Assembly: GCA_964472295.1 (NCBI GenBank)
Contig: CAYYJQ010000001.1
Location: 92,546-156,545, forward strand
Source: JAJRZX01 sp964472295
Lineage (GTDB): Bacteria > Desulfobacterota > GWC2-55-46 > JADFVP01
Direction: 5' to 3'
DNA length: 64,000 nucleotides
Under the pieces are notes generated by a model. That model was not told the origin of the DNA. It saw only the letters and a program-made list of their open reading frames with translations, and ran no database searches. Made by a program: the position numbers and the translations under genes. Below, piece by piece: positions 43,646 to 50,859 of this stretch (position 1 is the first letter of the stretch; each line of letters starts with the position of its first letter).

Positions 43646-44251
43646 TCACTCACCCGTGGTCTTAAGGTCCCGCACCCGTGTCCTGATACGCTCGGCGCGC
43701 CTCTTGAGTTCCTTCAGCCTTGCCCTTATCTCCTCTTCGTTGGCCCCGGCACTGCCCATGGCCGAGACCTTTTGCGAGAGCTCACTGCAGGTCTCTCTCA
43801 GAAAGGCGAAGTCCCTCGCCGAGTCCGAGACAAGCCCGGCGAGCCTGCCGGCCATATTGTTCTTCTCCGTGGCCAGCATGGCGAACTGGTCCTTCTCCCT
43901 GAAAAATGTCTTGCCCGTGATGTCACCCGAGGCAAGACGCTCGAGGTCGCGGGCGAGCCTGAAAAGAGGACCCGCTATCTTGTGAGAGAAGAAAATGGAG
44001 ACAAGGGCCGTAAAGACCACGGTGAGGACAAGTATGACCACGGAATATACCGAGGCCAGCATGAGGGAGAGGATATTTACCTTGAGGTTGTAGATGGTGT
44101 AGATGGCCTCGCCGTAGGAACGCCCAAGATCCCGGCCTGCGGCAAGATAAAGAAAGAGGGCAAAGGCCGCAAATCCGGCCAGTGTGAGGAGGCAGTACTT
44201 TAGACCAAACCACATCTCGTAACCACGCTCAAGGAGCGCTTCTCTCTTCAT
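43646..44251 (-). CDS. Two-helix HAMP-domain membrane protein, no output domain
   Basis: About 201 residues: membrane helices at about 15-35 (YCLLTLAGFAAFALFLYLAAG) and 55-85, then a HAMP domain with the typical SHKIAGPLFRLARDLERLASGD start, followed by a coiled-coil tail (SELSQKVSAMG...IRARLKELKRRAERI). No signalling output follows. The second of two ATGs (44251) has GGAGG at the right distance. First gene of the multiheme cluster. Related in plan, not clearly in sequence, to the protein at 41919. It may form a membrane platform for the cytochromes or be a redox sensor stub. Confidence 0.75.
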   Translation of the reverse strand: MKREALLERGYEMWFGLKYCLLTLAGFAAFALFLYLAAGRDLGRSYGEAIYTIYNLKVNILSLMLASVYSVVILVLTVVFTALVSIFFSHKIAGPLFRLARDLERLASGDITGKTFFREKDQFAMLATEKNNMAGRLAGLVSDSARDFAFLRETCSELSQKVSAMGSAGANEEEIRARLKELKRRAERIRTRVRDLKTTGE

Positions 44252-44530
44252 GGGCATCCCTCCAACTCACGGTCAAGGACCGCATCCTTCTTCATTGCGC
44301 CCCCACTCTCACTCTCAAGAAGCGCCTCCCTCGTCATCGGCGCCCCTTGCGCGCCTTGTCCGGGTATCAATGATGGAAAAGACAATAGGAGAGGTCCTCA
44401 AGGACCGGGCGGCTACTTAAGGTATCGGCTGGAAAGGCGGAAAGTTTAGGGCTTGAACAAGAGGCAGGCCCAGGAGGCCCCGGGCAATGAAAAAAGGCGC
44501 GAAGCGCGGGTATATTCACGCCAGACGCTG

Positions 44531-44559
44531 TTGACTCAGGGCCGCTTACTGTGTTATAA
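44531..44559 (+). promoter_or_regulatory. Predicted promoter of tRNA-Cys
   Basis: TTGACT (44531-44536), 17 bases, TTATAA (44554-44559), about 50 bases before the tRNA. The rest of the gap 44252-44530 holds a GGTCCT-CA-AGGACC palindrome near 44393 and nothing else recognisable. Confidence 0.65.
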
Positions 44560-44610
44560 GGCATGGGTTCCGTGACCTTCAGGTCCGGTCCGGCCAGCAG
44601 AAACAATATT

Positions 44611-44686
44611 GGCGGCGTACCCAAGTGGCTAAGGGAGCAGTCTGCAAAACTGCCATCCAGCGGTTCGAATCCGCTCGCCGCCTCCA
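44611..44686 (+). tRNA. tRNA-Cys (GCA)
   Basis: 76-nt cloverleaf with encoded CCA. Acceptor GGCGGCG/CGCCGCC, anticodon stem GCAGT/ACTGC around CTGCAAA giving GCA, T-arm AGCGGTTCGAATCCGCT. The U73 discriminator is the main identity base for cysteine. It is the only plus-strand gene before 60.5 kb. Confidence 0.95.
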
Positions 44687-44742
44687 GTTTTCGAGGAACG
44701 AAAGTAAAAAAAGGGGGTATGGATTTCCCTACTTTCTTTCAA

Positions 44743-44769
44743 GGAAAGTCTGATTAGTTCAGACTTTCC
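44743..44769. repeat. R1 relic: H1 hairpin only
   Basis: GGAAAGTCTGA, loop TTAGT, TCAGACTTTCC, a perfect 11-bp stem of the same 27-nt size as H1 in the full copies. It is followed by CGCAACACAGGGATGGG, which looks like a decayed H2. Lies just after tRNA-Cys. Confidence 0.7.
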
Positions 44770-44843
44770 CGCAACACAGGGATGGGTAAAGCCCGCCAAA
44801 ACCCCCAAAACAACATAAAGTCTCGTAGGGTGGGCATTGCCCC

Positions 44844-44885
44844 CAAAAAAACAAGAGGGGCCCCGAAAAACGGGGCCCCTCTTGT
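44844..44885 (-). terminator. Strong intrinsic terminator of the M20/ggt/ligase operon
   Basis: A perfect 15-bp stem ACAAGAGGGGCCCCG/CGGGGCCCCTCTTGT with a 5-base loop (44851-44885). On the minus strand it is followed by a run of T (44844-44850). It lies about 35 bases after the M20 gene and faces the tRNA-Cys gene, so it also separates convergent transcripts. Confidence 0.9.
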
Positions 44886-44919
44886 CGTTTAATAAGACAA
44901 CTTTAAATTTGGGATTCCC

Positions 44920-46161
44920 TCAGGGACAGGGCACAACCTCTGGCAGTCCCTTGAGGAGATAGCATGCCGATAACCATGAGAGGGTCTTTACGCCCACAAG
45001 GAGCGCCTCCTCATCAATATCAAAGTCCGGCGTATGGAGCTTTGCTGTAATGCCCTTTTTTTTATTTGAAGTGCCGAGGCGAAAGAGCGCGCCAGGTATC
45101 TTCTCTGTAAAATAGGCAAAGTCCTCGGCCCCCATCTTTGGCTGAGGCATGGTCACGACATTATCCTCGCCAAGCACATGCATGGCGCACCTTCTTATGA
45201 GCCCGTCAACGCCAGGGTCGTTCACCACGGCGGGAGTGCCGAACTCATAGTCCAGTTCATAGCCCCCGCCCATGCCCTCGGTTACTCCCTTTATGGTCTC
45301 TTCCACGAGGTCCCGCACCTTGAGCCTCTCGGCCCTGCTGAGTGTGCGCACCGTGCCCTCCATTTCCACCCTGTCGGCTATAACGTTAATAGCCGTGCCG
45401 CCGTGAATGGTGCCTATGGAGATGACGGCATGGTGCAATGGGTCGGTGCGCCTGCTTACTATATGCTGCATTGCGTTAATAACAAGGGCGGCAAGGAGCA
45501 CGGCGTCCACGCACTGGTGCGGCCTTGAGGCGTGGCCGCTCTTGCCCTTTACCACCACCCTGAACTTGTCCGCCGCGGCTGTCATTATGCCCGGCTTGTG
45601 GGCTATGGTCCCGGCCTCCATCTCAGGGAAACAATGGAGGGCCACAATGGCCCCGGGCACCGGGTCCTCGAGGGCCCCGTCTCTTATCATGGCATGGGCC
45701 CCGGCGATGCTCTTCTCCTCAGAGGGCTGAAAAATAAGTTTGACGTTCCCCCGGAGCCTCTCTCTCAGAGAAGAAAGGACCATGGCCGTGCCGAGGAGAA
45801 CGGAGGTATGCACGTCATGACCACAGGCGTGCATGACGCCGGGAACGTCAGAGGCGTAATCCACTTTCTTGCAGTCCTGTATTGGAAGGGCGTCCATGTC
45901 GGCCCGAAGGGCCATTGTGCGCCCCTCGCCTGCCCCTCCCCTCACAATCCCAATGACCCCGTGGCCGCCTACGTTCCTTCTTACCTCCAGCCCGAGGCCC
46001 ACAAGTACCTCTGCCACAAGGGCCGCTGTATTCTCTTCCTCTCCCGAGAGCTCGGGCGACTGATGGAGTACACGCCTCACATCGCGCACCCTCTCCATTA
46101 CCGCCCCGGCCTCTTTTATTACTACATCGAAGAGTTGCGCCTCTTCCCTACTCTTGTCCAT
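44920..46161 (-). CDS. M20-family amidohydrolase (hippurate hydrolase/IAA-amino acid hydrolase type)
   Basis: 413 residues. The dinuclear metal site is visible: HACGHDVHTSVLLG (Cys/His ligands), QPSEEKSIAGA (catalytic Glu pair) and VALHCFPEME (His), and a final KMGAEDFAYF with PDFDIDEEALLVG. The inserted lid domain has the usual FRVVVKGKSGHASRPHQCVDAV dimer strand. Family members split N-acyl amino acids, indole conjugates or gamma-glutamyl-like amides. No signal peptide, so it is cytoplasmic. It is last in an operon with gamma-glutamyltransferase and a GCS2-type ligase, hinting at a substrate from gamma-glutamyl metabolism. Confidence 0.93.
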   Translation of the reverse strand: MDKSREEAQLFDVVIKEAGAVMERVRDVRRVLHQSPELSGEEENTAALVAEVLVGLGLEVRRNVGGHGVIGIVRGGAGEGRTMALRADMDALPIQDCKKVDYASDVPGVMHACGHDVHTSVLLGTAMVLSSLRERLRGNVKLIFQPSEEKSIAGAHAMIRDGALEDPVPGAIVALHCFPEMEAGTIAHKPGIMTAAADKFRVVVKGKSGHASRPHQCVDAVLLAALVINAMQHIVSRRTDPLHHAVISIGTIHGGTAINVIADRVEMEGTVRTLSRAERLKVRDLVEETIKGVTEGMGGGYELDYEFGTPAVVNDPGVDGLIRRCAMHVLGEDNVVTMPQPKMGAEDFAYFTEKIPGALFRLGTSNKKKGITAKLHTPDFDIDEEALLVGVKTLSWLSACYLLKGLPEVVPCP

Positions 46162-46232
46162 GCCGGCAATACTCCTTTCAAAATATCTTCATAACGCAAG
46201 GGGCCCTTTGTGCAAGGCCCGGACGCGCTGTA

Positions 46233-47852
46233 TTAAAGACAGCTACCCTCATCATCTCCGCCGCCGTGCTCCACCACGGCTCCGCCCCGGCGCCCGTCCC
46301 CTGAGGCCGTAAAACCGCCCTCTCGGCAGAGTATGGTATGGACGCCGCCAAAGTACATATCCTTCCTGGTCCAGCGCTTGACACGCACGCCCATGTCCTC
46401 GATGGTATCCATCTCCCCGACGGCCACACCGGCCTCAACGTCAAGGACGCCGCCCTCAAAGTGCACCCGCGGCGCGTTCACGGCCTCAAAGACGGGGAGA
46501 CCAAAGTCAACTATATTGAGTATGGTCTGGAGTATGGCGCTCCGAATCCTCTTCGACCCCCCTGTGCCGAGAATAATCTCCCCCTTTCCCTCTCGCGTTA
46601 CTATGGTTGGGGCCATCATGGAACTGAGCCTTACCCCCGGCGCAAACCTGTGAAACCCCTGGGGGTTGAGGTCGTGCTCGCCGAGCATATTGTTCATCAT
46701 TATGCCTGTTCCTGGTATCATGAAACCAGAACCCATGCCCACAGACGTTGTAAGGGAGACCATGTTGCCCTCTTCATCGGCCACGCTTATATGGGTGGTG
46801 TCGCCGAGGGGACGTGCCGCGGCCCTGCCCGCGAGGTCCTCCCTGAAGGGCCCCATGTGCTCATTGGATAGAAACCACTCCGAGAGCCCATCCTCAAAGA
46901 GGCGGGCATCAAAGGAATCTCGCCGGGCCCTGTCCGTCACCTCCATTACATGGGCAAGTCGCGCCATGTAATGGGCGGAATTATGCCCAGACCCCGCGAC
47001 GTCCATGTCCTCGAGGAGTTTAAGGGAGAAGGCTATGAGCGTACCCCCCGATGATGGCGGGGGGTTGGTGTATATGGTCCTCCTGCGGTACTTGAACTCA
47101 AGGGGCTTTCTTACGATGGGCCTGTACCGATCGAGGTCTTCCGCCGTGATAAGCCCGCCCATTGCGGGCCCGAACTCCTTTACAAGTCCCTCCGCGAGAT
47201 GCCCCCTGTAAAAACTCCTGAGCCCGTCTCTTACGAGAGACTCGAAGGCGCGCGCCATGTTCTCGTGCACGATTACGCCTCCCTCTGGTATGGAAGCGCC
47301 CCCTGGCAGATATACTGTTGAGGACTCCTCCGAGGAGCGGAGCATGGGCTCAAGAAGGGTGTTGAAGTAGGCCTGCGCGGCATTTACAGGGACCCCGCCG
47401 CGGGCCATGGTTATGGCGGGCTCAAGGAGAACATCCACTGGCAGTCGGCAATGCCTCCTGTGCACCATCTCGAGGCCCGCGATTACGCCGGGCACCCCTG
47501 ATGACGCCCTGCCTATATACACTTCCTGGAGCGCGTCGGCAAAATCAATATGGAGGGGGAAAAAATCAAGGTCCTTGCCACCCCCCTTGTTCCCCTTGCC
47601 ACAGTTGCCCCCCTTCTCAAACTCAGGGCCGAGCCCTGGCATGGCCGTAAAGAAATCATAGAGGATATTGGCGCCTTCTGCCGTACGCGCGTTCATGAAA
47701 CCGCCGCCTCCGGCGCTCGTAAGGGCGCTCTCAGCCACAAATGAAGCAAAGGACGCGGCAACCGCCGCGTCAAAGGCATTACCGCCTCTCTCGAACATCT
47801 CTGCCCCGGCCCTGGCCGTAAGTTCGTGCCCGGCGGCGATTATTCCCCTCAA
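46233..47852 (-). CDS. ggt: Gamma-glutamyltransferase (Ntn hydrolase), apparently without signal peptide
   Basis: GGT removes or transfers gamma-glutamyl groups from glutathione-like compounds after self-cleavage. About 539 residues. N-terminal GIIAAGHELTARAGAEMFERGGNAFDAAVAA and GGGGFMN are typical; the autoprocessing Thr is in LGDTTHISVADEEGN; GTGGSKRIRS lies near the end. The TTG at 47852 overlaps the stop of the upstream ligase (TTGA), and its product begins almost at the conserved core, leaving no export signal; the open frame back to 47951 also lacks one. Most bacterial GGTs are periplasmic, so a cytoplasmic form would be notable. It sits between the ligase and the M20 gene. Confidence 0.92.
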   Translation of the reverse strand: MRGIIAAGHELTARAGAEMFERGGNAFDAAVAASFASFVAESALTSAGGGGFMNARTAEGANILYDFFTAMPGLGPEFEKGGNCGKGNKGGGKDLDFFPLHIDFADALQEVYIGRASSGVPGVIAGLEMVHRRHCRLPVDVLLEPAITMARGGVPVNAAQAYFNTLLEPMLRSSEESSTVYLPGGASIPEGGVIVHENMARAFESLVRDGLRSFYRGHLAEGLVKEFGPAMGGLITAEDLDRYRPIVRKPLEFKYRRRTIYTNPPPSSGGTLIAFSLKLLEDMDVAGSGHNSAHYMARLAHVMEVTDRARRDSFDARLFEDGLSEWFLSNEHMGPFREDLAGRAAARPLGDTTHISVADEEGNMVSLTTSVGMGSGFMIPGTGIMMNNMLGEHDLNPQGFHRFAPGVRLSSMMAPTIVTREGKGEIILGTGGSKRIRSAILQTILNIVDFGLPVFEAVNAPRVHFEGGVLDVEAGVAVGEMDTIEDMGVRVKRWTRKDMYFGGVHTILCREGGFTASGDGRRGGAVVEHGGGDDEGSCL

Positions 47853-49000
47853 GGCTCCAGGACCTCCTCTTCTCCCGCAGGCAGTATATCCCCGGCGAAG
47901 ATACGCGCGAGCTCTCCTGCAAGGGCCTTGAGCCCTCCCATTTTCTCGCATATCTCAATCTGCCTCTGGGCGCCGGTACGGCCACCTGAGATAGTCGTTC
48001 TCAAACCCCCAAGATACCTGTCAATGCCCAGCATGGAACTCCCCTCGCCGCACCAGTCAAGAAGACCGGTGAGAGCCTCTATGGCTCCCGATGTACCGGT
48101 GCCATCCTCGGTGATGAACTTCGCCTCCAGGCCGAACCTGCAGGCACGCCACTTGTTCTCTCTTATTATGGCCGAGTGGGGCCTCACAAAGCATACGCCG
48201 CGGTCAAAGTCCTCGCCGAACTTCTTCACAAGGGCCTGTACAAAGGCGGCTATTTCCATTACCTCGCTGAGCGTGGAGGGTATGTCGCAGATCCTTATCT
48301 CAATGGTGCCAAAATCAGGATGGGGACGCACATCCCACCAGAGCTCGCGTATGGTCTTTATGGTGCCTGTCGCGAGGTAACTGTTTACAAGCCGTGCGTA
48401 GTCCGAGAAGTTATGAAAATAAAAGGGCATGCCGCCTATGGGAAGGTTCTCAAAGACCTTTGTCCTGTAGGACCTGAGCCCCGTGTTCTCTCCCTCCCAG
48501 AAGGGCGAGTTGGCGGAAAGGGCAAGGAGATGGGGGAGGTAATAGAGTATCCTGTTCATAATATAGATACACCTCTCGGCGCCGCGCACCCCAACGTGTA
48601 CGTGAAGGCCGAAGATATTGAACCTTCGGGCCACCATCTGGAGGTTCTCGACGAGTTCGAGGTAACGGGTGTCAGGTGTGACGGTCTGGGCCTTCCAGCG
48701 CGAGAAGGGATGGGTGCTTGCCGCGGCTATGAGCACGCCCTGACGCCGGGCCTCTTCTATGACAGGGACGAGTTTTTCACGAAGGTCTGCCTCTGCCTCA
48801 GCTATGCTGTAGCATTTTTTCGAGACAACCTCGAGGTTGGAACGCATGAGTTCATGCTTCACCGCTCCGCCAAGCCCGTCAAGGGAATCGATGATACGCG
48901 AGGCACGGGGTGCAAGTTCACAGGTCTTCGCGTCAATGAGTTGAAGTTCCAGTTCCACGCCAACGGTGTGGTCTTCAGTGCCATTATAGATTATTTCCAT
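47849..49000 (-). CDS. ybdK: Carboxylate-amine ligase, GCS2 family (YbdK-like)
   Basis: 383 residues of the glutamate-cysteine ligase type 2 family: GVELELQLIDAKTCELAP at the N-terminus, HPFSRWKAQTVTPDTRY, GLHVHVGVRGAERCI, ALSANSPFWEGENTGLRSYR, and PHPDFGTIEIRICDIP. These form the ATP/Mg and amino-acid pocket. YbdK has weak gamma-glutamylcysteine synthetase activity in vitro; the true substrate in most bacteria is unknown. No glutathione synthetase is near. It heads the operon with ggt (overlapping) and the M20 hydrolase, suggesting making and breaking of a gamma-glutamyl or similar amide. Confidence 0.9.
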   Translation of the reverse strand: MEIIYNGTEDHTVGVELELQLIDAKTCELAPRASRIIDSLDGLGGAVKHELMRSNLEVVSKKCYSIAEAEADLREKLVPVIEEARRQGVLIAAASTHPFSRWKAQTVTPDTRYLELVENLQMVARRFNIFGLHVHVGVRGAERCIYIMNRILYYLPHLLALSANSPFWEGENTGLRSYRTKVFENLPIGGMPFYFHNFSDYARLVNSYLATGTIKTIRELWWDVRPHPDFGTIEIRICDIPSTLSEVMEIAAFVQALVKKFGEDFDRGVCFVRPHSAIIRENKWRACRFGLEAKFITEDGTGTSGAIEALTGLLDWCGEGSSMLGIDRYLGGLRTTISGGRTGAQRQIEICEKMGGLKALAGELARIFAGDILPAGEEEVLEP

Positions 49001-49040
49001 ATGCCCTTATTCCCTTTACAAAGCATGTTGGATAATTTTT

Positions 49041-49183
49041 GGTGGGCAGTGCCCACCCTACCCCTATTGGTTTTCTTTGACGCGGTTTCTTCCTTGCAAA
49101 GTGTGCCTGCTATACATCACGACCCAAAAATTTAGAGGGACATGGCCACCCAATCTAAAAACTTTCTTTTTTCTAAAAGAAAG
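49041..49183 (-). repeat. R2 composite repeat (palindrome, linker and hairpin)
   Basis: Contains the palindrome GGTGGGCAGTGCCCACC (49041-49057), the reverse-complemented linker TTGGTTTTCTTTG (about 49070) and the hairpin CTTTCTTTT/AAAAGAAAG (49162-49183). The same modules, in opposite order and orientation, occur at 63330-63464. Fills most of the 285-base gap between the GCS2 ligase and the redox operon. Confidence 0.75.
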
Positions 49184-49285
49184 CAAGTCTTTCAATATGC
49201 GGGCGAAGCCCGCTCCACTTCTATATTCTTTCTTCTTTTTATTGGCAAGCGGCCCGCCCTGTCCATCTCTATCTTTTTCCTCTCT

Positions 49286-49738
49286 TCAGAGGTCCACGAG
49301 GATATTTCCGTCCTCTACCTTCACCTTGAAGGTCTTAAGGTTACAGGTCGTTATATGGGCCATGAGACCTGCCATGCGTTTTAAAAGAAACGACTTCATA
49401 TTACTACATCTTGTCAAGTCTGCCATGAGCCCGCCCATCCGCCGCGAAAAAGATGAAAGGCCCTCAGGCAGTTTATAGTTTTCCGCGTAGCCATGGAGCA
49501 TTGGGCCGCTAAGGAGCCTTCCGCTCTTTACATCGAACTGCGAGTAATGCATGGGGCAGGTAATGATATACCCAACAAGTGTGCCCTTATCAATGGGCGC
49601 GTTCATATGGCCGCACCTTCTTGAGACTGCATAGTATCTGCCGCCGTCATTACAGACGGTTATCTCGCTCCCCCGGACCTCATAGCCCTTCATCCCGCCT
49701 GGCGCTATATCGTCTTTATGCGCGACTCTTACGAACAT
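49286..49738 (-). CDS. Rieske [2Fe-2S] ferredoxin with a duplicated helical insertion
   Basis: 150 residues, no signal. Cluster ligands are C42-G-H44 and C61-P-M-H64, with no extra Cys pair, so it is a low-potential, dioxygenase-ferredoxin type. Where the fold should close, residues 99-117 and 120-137 are an inserted tandem repeat (RRMGGLMADLTRCSNMKSF and KRMAGLMAHITTCNLKTF) before the last strand KVKVEDGNILVDL. The insert adds two Cys (C111, C132), one per copy. It is the last gene of the redox operon, 19 bases after the FTR gene. Confidence 0.85.
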   Translation of the reverse strand: MFVRVAHKDDIAPGGMKGYEVRGSEITVCNDGGRYYAVSRRCGHMNAPIDKGTLVGYIITCPMHYSQFDVKSGRLLSGPMLHGYAENYKLPEGLSSFSRRMGGLMADLTRCSNMKSFLLKRMAGLMAHITTCNLKTFKVKVEDGNILVDL

Positions 49739-49756
49739 CTTTCCTGAACTCAGTCC

Positions 49757-50107
49757 TCACCGTGGAGGGGGAATAATCTCCAGCGCGTCGGGGTCGGTTA
49801 CGTCCTTATGCACAAAGAGTCCGCACCAGCACCGGCGCATGGCGTCGAAGTGTTTCCTGTGAAAGGGTATGCAGGGGCAGACTATGCGCATGTTCTGCTC
49901 ATGGTCTTTTGTAAGTCCCTGGCAGGGGCAGAAAGGCATCCCCTCGCGGGCCTCTATGAGGACTTCCTGCTCAAGGAGGAAGTCCACAATCTCTTCATCA
50001 GGGCTGAACTTGTACCCGAGGAGGTCAACGACGTACTCGAAGAGAAACTTGAGGGCCTTCTTTCGCGGCTCAAGCGAGGCATTCTCTTCCTCTCTTACCT
50101 TTCCCAT
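49757..50107 (-). CDS. ftrB: Ferredoxin-thioredoxin reductase catalytic subunit-like protein
   Basis: FTR uses a [4Fe-4S] cluster beside a disulfide to pass single electrons to thioredoxin-like partners. The 116-residue protein has the family's three Cys motifs: FCPCQGLTKD, VCPCIPFHRK and RCWCGLFVHKD. The spacing (14 and 13 residues between motifs) differs slightly from plant FTR (16 and 8). The variable FTR subunit is not in the window, as is usual outside cyanobacteria. Upstream and overlapping lies a glutaredoxin-like gene, the likely protein substrate, and Rieske proteins flank the pair, so electrons may come from a Rieske ferredoxin. Confidence 0.9.
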   Translation of the reverse strand: MGKVREEENASLEPRKKALKFLFEYVVDLLGYKFSPDEEIVDFLLEQEVLIEAREGMPFCPCQGLTKDHEQNMRIVCPCIPFHRKHFDAMRRCWCGLFVHKDVTDPDALEIIPPPR

Positions 50108-50370
50108 GGTTTCTTTTTCATCTTCATCCCAAGGAGCTGCGCGTATCTCTCCGGGCTATACCCAACTACCACATCATCGCCTATCTTTACCCATGGAAAG
50201 GCCGGCGAGTCCGAGGTGTCCATCTCTTGCTGAATCCTTGCCCTCGCATCATCGTCGGAGTTATCGTACTCCCTATACTCAAAGTCCACGTTATTATCCT
50301 CGAAAAACTTCTTTGTCTTTCTGCACCCGGGGCAGGAGCTGAGGGCGTAAAACAGGACCTTTTTCATCAT
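50095..50370 (-). CDS. Glutaredoxin-like thiol protein (CPGC)
   Basis: 91 residues starting MMKKVLFYALSSCPGCRKTKKFF, with the redox site C13-P-G-C16 and a thioredoxin-fold cis-Pro in SPAFPWVKIGDDVVVGYSP. The ATG overlaps the stop of the upstream Rieske gene (TGATG) and the gene's end overlaps ftrB by 13 bases, so translation of the three is linked. It is the most likely substrate of the FTR subunit. The frame is open back to 50553, but that region is antisense-like and has no start site. Ends in a basic KMKKKPWER tail. Confidence 0.88.
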   Translation of the reverse strand: MMKKVLFYALSSCPGCRKTKKFFEDNNVDFEYREYDNSDDDARARIQQEMDTSDSPAFPWVKIGDDVVVGYSPERYAQLLGMKMKKKPWER

Positions 50371-50687
50371 CAGACCTCGATTCTTATGAATACCCTGCCA
50401 TCGATAATCCGCCATTGGTAAAGCCTGAGGGAGATTTCCGCGGCATCGAGAAAGGTCCCTGTTCTTACATCGTATCTCCAGTAGTGACAGGGGCACTGCA
50501 GGATATGGCCCGTGAGCGTGCCACCGTCCAGGGGGCAACCCATGTGCGAGCACTTGTTGGAGAGGGCGTAGACATGGCCTTCTTTTCTTATGAGGAGGAC
50601 GGGCACGCCGCGCGGGTAAACCACCCTTGGCGTTGATTCAACGAGGTCCACCTCGTCAAGCACATAAACCCATGGGTCTGCAGGCAT
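50370..50687 (-). CDS. Rieske [2Fe-2S] protein, disulfide (bc1-like) type
   Basis: 105 residues, no signal. Cluster box 1 is C46-S-H48-M-G-C51 and box 2 is C65-P-C67-H68-Y. The extra Cys at 51 and 67 are where bc1/b6f Rieske proteins form a stabilising disulfide, so the potential may be higher than in the other Rieske of this operon. The fold is complete (PVLLIRKEGHVYALSNKCSH, then GGTLTGHILQCPCHYWRYD). First gene of the four-gene redox operon. Confidence 0.9.
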   Translation of the reverse strand: MPADPWVYVLDEVDLVESTPRVVYPRGVPVLLIRKEGHVYALSNKCSHMGCPLDGGTLTGHILQCPCHYWRYDVRTGTFLDAAEISLRLYQWRIIDGRVFIRIEV

Positions 50688-50859
50688 TAAACCCCTTTCC
50701 TCAAACGGACAATCCTCTAACTCGCGGCTTTATCTCTATTATACACCAGTAGAAGAGTATTGCAAGAAGGGGGGAAATGGGGCGAAGGGGGCACTCAAGG
50801 GGTTAAAAACAGGGGTATATAAAGGGCTTCGGGATACCGGCAGAGGGAGGCACAGGGGG

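Noticed and set aside
43593..43653. Upstream start for the heptaheme cytochrome
   Set aside because: The extension lies inside the end of the upstream HAMP gene and would bury the signal peptide; GTG at 43593 gives a proper signal.
34579..44610. Cyclic-di-GMP (GEMM) riboswitches in front of cytochrome genes
   Set aside because: These are common before multiheme genes in relatives, but I found no GEMM core on either strand in the gaps.
44367..44624. 85-codon minus-strand frame before tRNA-Cys
   Set aside because: It runs antisense through the tRNA promoter, has no ribosome site and a composition unlike neighbouring proteins.
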